DNA of 64,000 nt from Puccinia triticina (Eukaryota; Basidiomycota; Pucciniomycetes; Pucciniales; Pucciniaceae): the NCBI RefSeq assembly GCF_026914185.1, contig NC_070566.1, positions 6,386,001 to 6,450,000 of the forward strand, read 5' to 3'. The notes beneath the pieces were generated by a model. The model did not search any database. It saw nothing but the letters and a program-made list of their open reading frames with translations, and had not been told where the DNA came from. Shown here in pieces: positions 43,110 through 54,240 of the stretch. The first letter of the stretch is position 1. The number at the start of each line of letters is the position of its first letter. A program made the translations under genes and the position numbers.

Positions 43110-44979
43110 ACGACACCACAACGACCCGAACTCCTTTATTAACTTCCTGGACACCACAGGCACCTCAAGAAGACGCCGTACCCGGAGGGCCCGTGCTAGG
43201 GACGCATCAAGAGAGCAAGGCGAGCAAAGCGCGTACCTCACCGAGCTTTCTATTGCTCAACAGCTTGGCCACATTGATAGACCCACCACCGGCCAGCAAT
43301 CACCTTTCAACAATCAGGAAGCCCCATTTGAGCCCCAGATTGAAAGCTACCAGCACCCAGAAATCGACGAGAACGAAGAAATCCTGCCAAGCGCGGCACA
43401 CGCCGCATACTTCCGAAGCCGAAGTTACGCTGAACATCGCGAACGGATGAGTCAAAAATGGAGTGAACTTGAGGAGATGGCCGCCGCAGCTTTCTTCGAG
43501 TGTCAAAAAACTTACTGCAACTGGACAACCCTAACTACGACTTACCTCCCAATGCTTTTAACTGTACAGCGTCTGAAATCCGTAGAAGAAAGGTTGACCT
43601 CATTGATATCATCAGTAAGCCCTCAAAGAGACTTCAAATGGACATGCAATCATAATATACTGACACCAATTGCTCTATAGGCCAAAGTACTACCTACGTT
43701 CCATTTTGCAAATGTACTCCAGATGTTGTCCGACTTATATACTGTGGATACATTCCGAGGTCCCCTGACAAACCTCGAACAGCATTTTCCATCCGACTTA
43801 CTCAATTTCATCACCTCCTGTGGCAATCTGCCGTTGTATCAACATCATCTTTTGTGAAGGCTCTTTCAGGTTTTTTAGATACTTGTAGCCAGTCCCCTTT
43901 GTATGCCCGCGGCCGCAAGTACAAAAAAAAGGGACCTCCGAATTCCTTTTTCATACAGTATTGATCTTCACTCTTGAATTACCTTAATTCAAAAGACAAT
44001 CCAAGATGATGGGCTGAATGCCTCCTCAGCGGATCGTTGGGCAAGCAAGTGCTTGCGGTGTTTTGGACCAAAGGAAGGCGAAATAAAGACTGACCCAAAC
44101 GAACCGGATATTATAGTTGCATTAGATGGTAACTTCCAGCAGCGCCACTATGCTTATGCAAGTAAGGACAATCCTGGTGAAGAAAAGTATCCAAACAGTT
44201 TTGTAAACCCTTCTAAGATAGCCGCAGATGCGGTATTATTTGCTGCAACAGACTCTGCCGCTGTTGGTATTGATGTGAGCAAAAAGTCAAAATATATCAG
44301 AAAACTGCCTGAGCTGAGGTTGAATTTTAAAATTTCCGTGAAATACAGCCACCATGTTCAGACACTCACAAGGCTGCCAATGACATGCAAAACAAAACAA
44401 CATGGGAAAAGTGTGACAACAATGGCCTTTTTGCCAGTACCTGCCGCCATGATGTTCCCCTGCTCTTTGTCAACATCTATAAAACTGGCAAAAAGTGAGT
44501 TCACATCAAGTGATGCAATACACCTGTTCAAGATCTTAACTGCCCTTGATTAGGCTGTATTACCCAATCTCCATTATCAAACACCTGTTGGATGAGTTTC
44601 CTCAAGATCAGATTGGGATTCTGTATGATCTTGGTTGCCATTTGGAGGCTCATGTTTGGAAGGTATGTGCTGATGAAAATCTCAATGTTCACAGAATCAA
44701 CTGACAAGTCTTTTTGTTTATTTTTACGACTTGGGCACGCTAAAACCAAAGCGGCAGTTGTTGAATGATTGGATAAATGAAATTCCATTTGGCACATCAG
44801 TGTTTCATGCCTATGTGCATGAATGGTCATGCCAGGTCAAGTATAACCCGCGCCTCAATGACGGGTGGGGCCTTTCCAATGGTGAGGGCCTTGAGCGCTT
44901 GTGGGCATTTTTATCACCATTAATCTCCACTCTCCGTGTGTCCACCCGACTGCATCGCCTCCTCTCTTTACACTCTTGC
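43110..44979 (+). pseudogene. KDZ (Kyakuja-Dileera-Zisupton) transposase, frameshifted and truncated
   Basis: N-terminal block AAYFRSRSYAEHRERMSQKW then SELEEMAAAAFFECQ, followed by PFCKCTPDVVRLIYCGYIPR and SPDKPRTAFSIRLTQFHHLL. Next come RCFGPKEGEIKTDPNEPDII with ALDGNFQQRHYAY (a probable catalytic Asp), CSDSHKAANDMQNK, ILYDLGCHLEAHVW, FHAYVHEWSCQVKYNPRLND and GWGLSNGEGLERLWAFLSPL. This order is that of KDZ DDE transposases common in basidiomycetes. Frames are broken at the A6 run 43,505-43,510 and the A8 run 43,923-43,930. The reading frame stops at HRLLSLHSC exactly where the Ty3 LTR begins at 44,980, so the C-terminus is lost. Confidence 0.85.
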
Positions 44980-45972
44980 TGACAGCTCTGTTTATGAAGC
45001 TTAGGGCAAAAAACCCGTCAAAATAAGGGTTTTGGGCCCTAGCACTATAACTGTGCTGATGAAAACACTGGTAATTTAAATTACCAAGCTTGTTAAGTGG
45101 CAAATATAGCCACTACAAGGGTTTTAACACTCTGTAACAGAGGAGGAATTAATTATGTAATTATTAATATGTAATTATTAATTACAGGGAGTTGATTTGG
45201 CGTAAAAGTAGGTGGTAAGCGCTTAAACTGATTGGCTGCTTGACAGAGGCGGTGGTCTTACGGCAACTACTTATAAGGATGAAGCTTTAAATATGCTAAT
45301 AAGGGATTTTTGATGATTTAAAGGGTTTAATCCAGTGGATTTTACGTGCTGGGTATGGTTTATAAGGAAAAGTGGCTACAATTGTAGCAGAGGAGAATAT
45401 TCACGGCAAACTTACAGTTTATGGGCAGTGAATGGTCTGGGGGATCTTTTCCTGAGGGCCAAAGAGGCCTCTATTTATAGAGGGGACTTCAGTGGGCGTA
45501 ATCACTGAGTCCTTTTCTCCTTATGGGAGTATCCAGAGGTGTAGCCGTGAAAAGGGCTTGGCTGTGGGTAATTTAATTGTATTGTAATAGACTAATTTCC
45601 CTGACTCTGTCACATGACATGTTTATAACCAATTGTCATGTGAAAGAGCTTCAGTAGAAGTCTACATAATACTTTCACGGGGTATTTTTACACGAGTAGT
45701 ATTACTCATTAATGTACAACAGTTTAATTTTTATGTGCACTGTTTATTTTACTAAATTTATGTATGTAATACTGTTTTTGGGCGCTTTCTGGGGCCAATT
45801 CTTATTTATACAATTAGTACATGAAGGACAAGGAATAAGGGGGTACTTTAAGTGGGTGACCCCCCTTAATTTATGATGAGGAATCTGATTCTGCAATAAT
45901 AATTTAGTAATTATTATTATTTACTAAGTTGTTGCAGTATTTTGGATACTTGATGTATCTCTAAGGCTGACA
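44980..45972 (-). mobile_element. 3' LTR of the chromodomain Ty3 element
   Basis: On the minus strand this starts TGTCAGCCTTAGAG right after a purine tract (TTTTTAGAGGGGGCGAG) that follows the pol stop codon, and ends GAGCTGTCA. TGTCAG/CTGTCA are inverted. The far edge coincides with the break in the KDZ reading frame. No 5' LTR is present in the window because the element is truncated. Confidence 0.72.
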
Positions 45973-46008
45973 CTCGCCCCCTCTAAAAAGGTTAAATTCT
46001 GAAATAAT

Positions 46009-48513
46009 TTAATCTTTGTGTTTAGAGTTCTTGAATCTTCTTAGATATTTATCCGCATCTTTAATGTCCTTTTCTGGTAGCCATTCATCTTCATGAATTG
46101 GGTTCCTGTATCTCACAAGATATAATTTATCTTTCTCTCCTCTGATCTTTTTGTCTTTCAAGATCTTATGAATTTTCTTCTCCTCTGACTCTTCAAGTGG
46201 AGGTACTTCTGCTTCAGGTATTTCCTTGCGTAAAGGGAATAGTTCAGCATCTGATTCATTATAGTGTTTAAGTAAGCTTACTGGAAATGTAGGATGTTTC
46301 TTTTCTAGTTCTCCATATAGTTCCACTTCTACTGCATTTGGTCCATGTAATGTTTTGACTACAAATGGGCCTAAAAATGCATTTCTAAGCTTCTTAGGTC
46401 CTTTGGTATTAGTAAAGTTTGTAGTTGATATTAATACTAAATCTCCTATTTTGAAGCTGGGTACTTTATGCTTTTTGTCCCATTTCTCTTTGCTGTATCC
46501 AAATGCATTATCCATGCTTTGTTGGGCGTGTTTTCTGGCTTTGTCCAGCATATTTTTGAAGCTTGCTGCTGTGGGATCTACTTCTACCAAGTCCTTTTTC
46601 AGGCTGTCTTGTGGTAGTCTGGGGTTCCATCCTTTTTCTAAAATAGCTGGTGTTTTCCCTGTTGATGCATGGGTTGATGTCCTGTAGGCTAACTCTAGGG
46701 CTGGTAATAATGTGACCCAGTCATGAGTGAATCCATCAGAATCTTTAAACTCTAATCCATATGCACAGAATCTTCTTAGCATATCTTCTAAAGTCTGAAT
46801 CATTCTCTCTGCTAGCCCATCTGTTTGTGGATGGTATGCTGTTGAGAAAGAGAGTTTGGTGCCAAATAGGCGGTACAAGCCTCTCCATAGATCTGATGTG
46901 AATTTGAGATGCCTGTCACTGATGATGTTTTTGAATAAACCTGTCCATGAAATCAATTGTTGCCAAATCATTATGGCTGTGTCCATAGCTGTATCATCTT
47001 TGTGACATGGTAGAAATATAGGTGTTTTGCTAAATCTGTCAACAATGACTAGACATGTATTATAATTCTTCTTTCCTCCAGGTGGTAGCCCTGTTACCCA
47101 GTCCATGTTAACTGTTTCCCATGGTCTAGTGGGTTCTTCTATTTTTATCATGTGGCCAAACCTTTTCCCTGTTGCTTTGTTTGCTCTCTGGCATCTCTCA
47201 CATGTGGTGCAGTATGTTTCTACATCTTGCTGCCATGTTGGCCACCATGCTAGGTTTCTTACTCTGTCTTCTGTTCTGTCTGAAGATAGATGGCCAGATG
47301 ATGTACTGTCATGGCATTCATGTATTAATGTATTAATCAATACTCTATCCATTACTGTCCGTACACATGTGTGTTTGGATCTGTGGTATATGATTCCGTC
47401 AAATAGGTGAAATCTTCCTTCTTGGTATGATTTGTTCCATGCTGTGTCTAGTGCTGCAATCAGGTCATCATCCTTTGAATCTGTTTTGGATAAGATTTGT
47501 ACTGACAATGTGCAGTTCTTGTCCTGTTTATAGCTATTTCTGATTTCTTCAAAGAATTCATCTTCTAGTTCAGTAATGCTGATTCCCATAATTGGTAATT
47601 CTTCTGGGTCTTCAGGTGCCCAGGCTGGATTATCTGGTGTATTTGGTAAGGACCACCTAGATAGTCCATCTGCATTTTTATGCAATCTCCCTTCTTTATG
47701 GATTATTGTCATGTTACCTCTATATACTTGAATGGATATTTGCCATCTAAGCATATGTCTGTTAGAGGTCTCCATGTTAATGAGTGATTTTAGTGCAATA
47801 CAGTCTGTGATTACATCAAACACACTTCCATCTAGATAATAGTGTAGTTTCTCTAGGGCCCAGACTAAACATAGGCATTCTAGTTGACTTGCTCCATAGC
47901 GTGCTTCACTTTTCTTGAGTTGTCTAGATATGAAACAAATGGGAACTTCTACAGGTTTATCATTGATGATTTGTAATTGATGGAGGGCTGCTCCTAGTGC
48001 TTCCATTGAGGCATCAACATATAACACAAAAGGTTTCTTGAAATCTGGCATTAATAATAGAGGTGCTCTAGTCAGATGTTCTCTTATTTTATTAAATGCC
48101 ATGTGTCTTTCTGTGGTCATTTCAAAGGCAGTATCATTGGAAGCTATCTCATACAAGCTTCTGGCTATAGCTGCATAGCCCTCTAGGTGTTGTCTGTAGT
48201 AGCTGGCAAACCCAAGAAAGCTTTGCATTTCTTTTTTGTTTGTTGGTGCTGGTTTCTGTAACACTGCTGCTACTTTATTCTGGTCCATGCATAATGCTAG
48301 TCCTGAAACTACATGTCCTAGTGCTTTAATTTCTGCAAATCCAAATGCACATTTCTTTAATGAAATTTTCATGTTGACATTAATTATTTTTGTTAGAACT
48401 AGTTCTATTCTACTCATATGGTCTCCCCATGTTTCAGAGCATATAATTATGTCATCTATGTATATAATTAGCCATCCTAGTCCAAGTTCTTCACAGAAGA
48501 TGGTATTCATCAT
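46009..48513 (-). pseudogene. Ty3/gypsy pol with chromodomain, 5'-truncated
   Basis: An open frame of 834 codons. It starts in the reverse transcriptase palm ([10 protein letters not shown] upstream, then [15 protein letters not shown], the YxDD motif) and continues through RNase H ([16 protein letters not shown]). Next come an integrase HHCC finger ([13 protein letters not shown] ... CTTCERCQ) and the core DDE ([50 protein letters not shown]). It ends in a chromodomain-like C-terminus ([20 protein letters not shown]). Gag, protease and the first half of the reverse transcriptase are missing. An in-frame TGA lies just upstream near 48,541 and foreign sequence begins beyond it. The remaining frame is intact, so the insertion is fairly young. 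The chromodomain targets such elements to heterochromatin (family knowledge). Confidence 0.93.
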
Positions 48514-48559
48514 TTTTTGGAAATGTCAGGAATCCAAGTTCTGGGCAAACTTGGAGGAT

Positions 48560-48886
48560 GGGAGGCCATAGCATCCTGTTCTGATCCAAGTCAGGGGTTA
48601 TCAATTCATCAATCTTTTTCCGAATCCGAGTCCAAATAATCCCCAGAGTCCCTTCCCAGAATCCTTTTTCCAAACCAACATAACCGCCGCCAAGGATCAA
48701 AACCCCGGCAAAACAACTTAAAAACCACTTCCACTATGCTATCCATTTGAATCTTCACGGCTTTTCTACTGGACCATCCGTGAGGGCAGTCACTCAACAC
48801 CATTTCCCTCCCAGCGCTGCCGCCAGCCTAGCACCAAGCGGAGCTCCATAACGCTATGGATAGTTTAGCGAAGCAGCCCACCGTTG
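48560..48886. other. No gene seen
   Basis: Junction between the Ty3 truncation point and the minisatellite. Minus-strand short frames have no domain. Confidence 0.4.
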
Positions 48887-49830
48887 ACCTCAGCGACCAG
48901 AAGGAAGTCCTTCTGGTCCAAGAGGTTATACAACCTCAGCGACCAGAAGGAAGTCCTTCTGGTCCAAGAGGTTATACAACCTCAGCGACCAGAAGGAAGT
49001 CCTTCTGGTCCAAGAGGTTATACAACCTCAGCGACCAGAAGGAAGTCCTTCTGGTCCAAGAGGTTATACAACCTCATCGACCAGAAGGAAGTCCTTCTGG
49101 TCCGAGAGGTTATACAACCTCAGCAACTAGAAGGAAGTCCTTCTGGTCCAAGAGGTTATACAACCTCAGCGACCAGAAGGAAGTCCTTCTGGTCCAAGAG
49201 GTTATACAACCTCAGCGACCAGAAGGAAGTCCTTCTGGTCCAAGAGGTTATACAACCTCATCGACCAGAAGGAAGTCCTTCTGGTCCAAGAGGTTATACA
49301 ACCTCATCGACCAGAAGGAAGTCCTTCTGGTCCAAGAGGTTGTACAACCTCAGCGACCAGAAGGAAGTCCTTCTGGTCCAAGAGGTTATAAAACCTCGGC
49401 AACCAGAAGGAAGTCCTTCTGGTCCAAGAGGTTATACAACCTCGGCGACCAGAAGGAAGTCCTTCTGGTCCAAGAGGTTATACAACCTCGGCGACCAGAA
49501 GGAAATCCTTTGATGGTACGAGAGGTTATACAACCTTGGCCACCAGAAGGAAATCCTTCTGGTCGCAGATTTTATACATCCTCAGCAACCAAGAGGGATT
49601 TCTCCTGGTCGCAGAGGCTATACAACCTTGGTGACCAGAAGTAAACTCCTGAATGCAGAGGCTACACAACCTCTGCAACCAGACGTCAATATCCTGATCA
49701 CAGAAGTTACACAAACTCTGCGACCAGAAGGAAATTCTCCTGGTTGCAGAGGTCATATTGCAACCAGAAGGGTTTCCTTCTGGTCGCCAAATTAGCCATA
49801 TGGCCTCTTCGACCGGAAGGGATTGCTTCC
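48887..49830 (+). repeat. 46-bp minisatellite made of two hairpins per unit
   Basis: About 13 regular units up to about 49,510, then decaying units to 49,830. Each unit carries GACCAGAAGGAAGTCCTTCT followed by GGTC (a near-perfect palindrome), then GAGGTTATACAACCTC (a second palindrome). The unit length is not a multiple of three and contains no stop in any plus frame, so long overlapping ORFs (262 and 209 codons) appear; they are products of the repeat. Not a CRISPR array: units abut with no variable spacers. Confidence 0.92.
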
Positions 49831-49980
49831 GATCGCCAAGGCAGGGGTGGGTACCCGCGGATATCCGCGCAGGTACCCGCCAACAAGTGTGGATGTGGAT
49901 GCGGATGTCAGGAATTGGCCAAACAGACCAGCGGGTACCCGGGTGCAAAAGTGCCATCTATAACTACCATCACAGGCACT
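49831..49980. mobile_element. GGGTACCCG-rich element end
   Basis: GGGTACCCGCGGATATCCGC followed by further GGTACCC blocks and CAAAAGTGCCATCTATAAC resembles the subterminal part of the hAT-type elements at 25,521 and 50,480 (right end ...GCCATCTCTA). The matching left end was not found; the minisatellite on its left may be the element's interior. Confidence 0.45.
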
Positions 49981-50479
49981 TAGGATATTGATAGTAAGTA
50001 AACTCTTTCACTGAGCCTTGCTTATCTCAGAGTGAAATTCTGTGTCTCTTGATTGCTTCTCTTCCTTTCTATTTTTCCAAACCCATCCAAGATCAAAGTT
50101 TACTCTGTTAAACCTAGACCACTTTCCCAGTTGTTCAAGTTGACTTTGAGGATCCTCACTTGGTTGAGTAGATATACCACCTCCTGATCATCTTTCTATT
50201 TCTCTCTCTCCCTCTCTACTTCTGTTTGTATTTCTTATACCATAAATCCAAACCAGAAGTGCCCACCCTTTTTCTTGTTTTCTGTTGTCACTTTAGAAGT
50301 TTAGAGACACAGGCTCACAACTACAAAAGAGTTATATTAGGATACTTGAGTTAGTATTGTGTATGAATTGTGATTGTGGACAAGCACAGTGTAGAGTTTA
50401 GACTTACGTAGACTAGGCCTTTCAGACCAGACTTATTGCAGAGGCTGGAGGTTGGTTTATGTTGCAGAAGCTGAGACAT
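49981..50479. other. No gene seen
   Basis: Pyrimidine-rich sequence (50,040-50,290) without an open frame or recognisable element. Confidence 0.4.
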
Positions 50480-51406
50480 TAGAGATCGCCGAGTGGACCC
50501 GGGTATCCGTGGAGGGTACGGGTACCTGCGGTCATTTTGGGCATATTTAGATACCCAGACTCGGACCCGGCACCCATAGGGCGGGAACTGGCGGTACCCG
50601 TGGCGGGTATCACGGGTACCGCCTACGATTCAACCCTCTAGCTGGTCTATGCCGGCTTCAAGGGTGGTGTAACCTCTTGATGACTGACACAGGCCGGTCA
50701 TAAAGGGTGTATATACCCTCTTGATTTCCGGCACAGAGCAGACATTGGGAGGGTGTATGTACATATGCCCTCTTGATGTCCGGTCTGTGCTGGACACTGA
50801 GAGGGCATACAGTCTTGATGGCACAGACAGACATCGAGAGGGTGTGTGTTTACCCTCCCAATGTGCGGTCTGTGCCGGTCACCAAGAGTTTACACCACCC
50901 TCGAAGCCGGCATAGACCGTCATCAAGGGTGTATATACCCTCTCGGTGCGTGGTCTGGGCCGGATATCAAGAGGGATGTCTGCGTGTAAATTCTTGATGT
51001 CCGGTCTGGGCTGGACATCAAGAGTGTATGCCCTCTTGGTGTCCAGCACAGACCGGACATCAAGAGGGCATATGTACATACACCCTCCCAATGTCCGCTC
51101 TGTGCCGGACATCAAGAGTGTATGCCCCCTCGGTGTCCAGCACATACCAAACATCAAGAGGGCATACATACACCCTCTCAATGTCTGGTCTGTGCTGGAC
51201 ATTGAGAGTGTATGGCCTCTTGGTGTCCAGCATGTGCTGGACACCAAGAGGGTTAGGTTACGGGGGCCATGATTGCGCTTCAAAAGGTTGTCTGCAACTG
51301 CTTGTCTCCAGACCTTTTGCAGCGGGTACCTGGACGGGTACCCGCCATCCAAAATTTACATACCGGGACCCACCCACGGGTACCGGGTACCCACGGGCGA
51401 TCTCTA
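50480..51406. mobile_element. hAT-type non-autonomous element, TAGAGATCGCC ends
   Basis: The left end is TAGAGATCGCCGAGTGG and the right end CCACGGGCGATCTCTA. The subterminal regions are GGGTACC-rich, as in 25,521-27,296. The flanking 8 bases are not the same on the two sides (TGAGACAT and CAGGAGAT). The right flank CAGGAGAT is present in the opposite arm of the RPL20 palindrome without an element, so the left flank has probably been rearranged. The interior is a hairpin array. Confidence 0.75.
50640..51260. repeat. Hairpin minisatellite, CTCTTGATGTCCGG...CCGGACATCAAGAG units
   Basis: Units alternate short and long linkers (including CATATGTACATACACCCTCC). Each unit is an imperfect palindrome around CCGG, such as TTGATGTCCGGTCTGGGCTG facing GACATCAAGAG. 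ORFs on both strands (108, 155 and 157 codons) translate the repeat. Confidence 0.82.
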
Positions 51407-51489
51407 CAGGAGATGCCCAGTACTCAGTAGAGCTGATGTACATAGTGCACCCAAAACCCAATCTTGCTGTGCAAGTTTGGGGAGGTAGG

Positions 51490-51560
51490 GTCTAAGTCCC
51501 TCCTGTTGGAGGCTTGCTTCACAAGTTCAGCACCAAAGTCTCAAGGGACTTAGTTAAGTT
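51490..51560. other. AAGTCCCTCC foldback unit
   Basis: CTAAGTCCCTCCTG faces AAGGGACTTAGTTAAGTTC about 60 bp later. The same unit is at 55,205-55,285 (mirror copy in the right arm), 55,730-55,815 and 61,836-61,935. The inner text CGGAGGCTTGCTT/AAGTGAGCCTCCG is also inverted. Confidence 0.6.
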
Positions 51561-51839
51561 CAAGAGGGTGTCCAATTGACATCTGCCACAACCCGTGGTG
51601 TAGGTGAAGGGAAGCCCCCTATTAGCCCCTGGTGTGCAAAGAGAGGCTCATGTTGTTGACCTTGTTGAACCCATCAAGAATGATGAACTTCCTTCCATTT
51701 GACCCTGGTCTATCCGCAAAATGGAGCACTTCCCATCAATATTTACAGACCCTGCAGAACCACATCTGCAGCCTCTGGGATTTCATTTCTCCCCAGAATT
51801 TAAGGCCCCATTTGGACACACCTGTCTACTTGCATGATA

Positions 51840-52188
51840 CAGCAATGTCAAAGCTTGCCAAATTTTGCGGCTGAAATGAATTCTGCATTTCAGCCACAGG
51901 CCTGTAAAGCTTCACTGTACAGGCAGACAAACACCGTACGGGCAGCTGGCTTTGCTTGAAATGGGTGCCGGGCCAAGCAAGGGGCGAGGGAGGCAGGGGC
52001 GGCGAAGGGCTGGATGGAAGTAAAATCGCTCCAGGAATCCAATGGTGGGGCCCTCAAGGCCCCAAAGTGGAAAACAAAGAAACTGGCTTTTTTCTTCTGA
52101 TGGCATTCCTGATGTACAGGAGCCATACAGGCTTCGAGGCTGAAATCAGTGGTCCAAAAGCTGGCCGCAAGCTTTTCTGACATTGCTG
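51840..52188. mobile_element. Tc1/mariner-like MITE, TSD TA, left arm only
   Basis: The ends are CAGCAATGTCAAAGCTTGCC and the reverse complement of CAGCAATGTCAGAAAAGCTT. TA lies on both sides (51,838-51,839; 52,189-52,190). The right arm has GCATGATAAATGGGC uninterrupted at the mirror position (TA at 54,716-54,717), a clean empty site. TA duplications are characteristic of the Tc1/mariner group. No coding capacity. Confidence 0.9.
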
Positions 52189-52665
52189 TAAATGGGCAAG
52201 TTTGTAATGCACAACCCCCATCTCCCCAAGATTTCTGAAGCCCACAGGGGTATCCAGCGCACCATATGCCACAAACCAACATCTGCAGTGGCTGCAGATT
52301 TGATGATCCTGACTTCACAATTTTGATCAGGAGCCACAGATTCAGAGGGAATTATTTCGGTGAATTTTAACTGCCTCATGCACCTGCCTGACATACAATT
52401 CCATTCGCAAGTGTTGCTACATTGGGTAACCCATTGGAAAGGTTGACATCTCTCAGTGGCACAGGCAGAAATGAATGGAGTCCTCGACATCTTCAGTGGG
52501 GTAATTTCAGTACATAGTCTGGCGTTTGCCCCCTGTCTGCTTCCTAAGATTTGAACGCCTGGAAAAATCTGCAGAGGTGGACCTGTTAGAGCTAGCACAC
52601 ATAACTCGACAGTGCTATTTCTTCTGAAGGCCGATAGCATGAACCAACAATACATGACAAGTGGT

Positions 52666-53337
52666 TTAATAGAAAGTCGAGGGTCTTGTGGCAAGGAATT
52701 TGCTTCGGTACTTGACAACGCGGTGGGGCAGAGGGAAACGAAGCTTGGGCACAAGGAGTTGCTTGATGTTGGGACGACGGACATCGGCGGCCTTCTCGAT
52801 CTCGGCAATCCGAAGAATCTGTGATTCAGTCAATATCAAATGTTGAATATCAGTGACCTTTTGACGATAACAATGGCGAGGGCGATAATGTGACTGACCT
52901 GGATTGAGCGGAATCGGGCACGGTGACGAGAGGCCATGTCTTGGTAACAGGCTTGAGCAGCATCAACACGGGATAGCTCTCGGAATTCCTTGTACATGTT
53001 GTGGGTGCCGGAGCGAGAGTCGTATCGGAGCCAGATCCCGAAGTTCTTGACCTTGAGAGGCTTCTTTTCGTGAATCTAAGTAGCGCAATACCATATTGAG
53101 ATACATTTTCGGGTGGAGTGCTGCCGGAGAAAGATCTGGAAAACCTACGACGTTCAGTCCGACAATCTCCCCGGATGCCTTCTTGGCTTTTCGGAGCTGA
53201 CGGAGGTAGTACCAGAAACGGGATTTGGCGACCACGTCGTTGGGCGCGAAGATCCGCATGCGGTAGAGTTTGGGGTTGGCATCCTTTTCGGTCGGGAGTT
53301 TGCGACCAACGACTTGGTATTCCTGGAACCGACCCAT
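52666..53337 (-). CDS. RPL20: 60S ribosomal protein eL20 (L18a), copy A
   Basis: Three exons on the minus strand: 53,337-53,149, 53,075-52,899 and 52,818-52,666, with introns of 73 and 80 nt, encoding 172 residues, the same as yeast Rpl20. It starts [20 protein letters not shown], has [20 protein letters not shown] after the first intron and ends [10 protein letters not shown]. It is a structural protein of the large ribosomal subunit. The start is the only ATG that fits the family N-terminus. The product is the same as that of copy B in the opposite arm wherever I compared them. The two ATGs face away from each other with 231 bp between, so they share an intergenic promoter region. Conservation of both copies suggests recent duplication or gene conversion. 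Confidence 0.95.
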
Positions 53338-53568
53338 TCTTGCAGTGGGGTGATGCTATGTGGAGGCGGACTTGAGTCAACGGATGCTTGGGCCGGGGCT
53401 GCTGCGGCGAGGTGGGTGAATTCCGTACTGTCAGGGCCCCCTCCGGGCGAGTCCGCAGCATATTTTGTCACTCTCACGATCGCGAAACGACCACGCCGCA
53501 GCACTCCAATGCGCCCTGTTGATTGTACCCTGGCTTGCCACCACCAACGCATCACCCCACCTGCAAGA
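53338..53568. promoter_or_regulatory. Shared intergenic region of the two RPL20 copies
   Basis: 231 bp separate the divergent start codons. The first 19-20 bp next to each ATG (GCATCACCCCAC, then TGCAAGA) are mirrored, with a one-base indel. The central 192 bp (53,357-53,548) are not mirrored, so each gene has a different upstream sequence. CTTGCAG/CTGCAAG next to the starts could also be 3' splice sites of a 5' UTR intron. No specific binding site is recognised. Confidence 0.6.
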
Positions 53569-54240
53569 ATGGGTCGGTTCCAGGAATACCAAGTCGTTGG
53601 TCGCAAACTCCCGACCGAAAAGGATGCCAACCCCAAACTCTACCGCATGCGGATCTTCGCGCCCAACGACGTGGTCGCCAAATCCCGTTTCTGGTACTAC
53701 CTCCGTCAGCTCCGAAAAGCCAAGAAGGCATCCGGGGAGATTGTCGGACTGAACGTCGTAGGTTTTCCAGATCTTTCTCCGGCAGCACTCCACCCGAAAA
53801 TGTATCTCAATATGGTATTGCGCTACTTAGATTCACGAAAAGAAGCCTCTCAAGGTCAAGAACTTCGGGATCTGGCTCCGATACGACTCTCGCTCCGGCA
53901 CCCACAACATGTACAAGGAATTCCGAGAGCTATCCCGTGTTGATGCTGCTCAAGCCTGTTACCAAGACATGGCCTCTCGTCACCGTGCCCGATTCCGCTC
54001 AATCCAGGTCAGTCACATTATCGCCCTCGCCATTGTTATCGTCAAAAGGTCACTGATATTCAACATTTGATATTGACTGAATCACAGATTCTTCGGATTG
54101 CCGAGATCGAGAAGGCCGCCGATGTCCGTCGTCCCAACATCAAGCAACTCCTTGTGCCCAAGCTTCGTTTCCCTCTGCCCCACCGCGTTGTCAAGTACCG
54201 AAGCAAATTCCTTGCCACAAGACCCTCGACTTTCTATTAA
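53569..54240 (+). CDS. RPL20: 60S ribosomal protein eL20 (L18a), copy B
   Basis: Exons 53,569-53,757, 53,831-54,007 and 54,088-54,240 (63, 59 and 50 codons plus stop), all junctions in phase with GT-AG introns; 172 residues, matching the family length exactly. It contains the expected blocks [59 protein letters not shown] and [20 protein letters not shown]. It is the mirror of copy A and intact. The 3' exon is also present as a lone fragment at 61,409-61,561. Confidence 0.95.

Larger units (their letters stand above)
51407..53356. repeat. Left arm of the RPL20 palindrome
   Basis: Reverse complement of 53,549-55,366. It contains, from outside in, a TACATCAGCTC/GAGCTGATGTA-bearing outer block, an AAGTCCCTCC foldback, 3' flank sequence and the minus-strand RPL20 gene. 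Protein-level comparison of the two arms shows scattered differences in the flanks and none in the gene. It carries a 349-bp MITE (51,840-52,188) that the right arm lacks. Its outer edge is exactly the end of the hAT-type element. Confidence 0.93.

Noticed and set aside
48887..49510. Regular repeats resembling a CRISPR array
   Set aside because: Units follow each other directly without variable spacers, there are no cas genes, and the genome is eukaryotic.
48856..49644. Long ORFs of 262 and 209 codons
   Set aside because: They are translations of the 46-bp minisatellite, which has no stops in any plus frame. Two overlapping frames give the same peptide shifted, so no protein is implied.
52146..52808. 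220-codon minus-strand ORF and its mirror of 216 codons at 54,098-54,748
   Set aside because: They cover RPL20 exon 3 in another frame plus the 3' flank. The mirrored frame exists because the DNA is mirrored, and the palindrome explains it.
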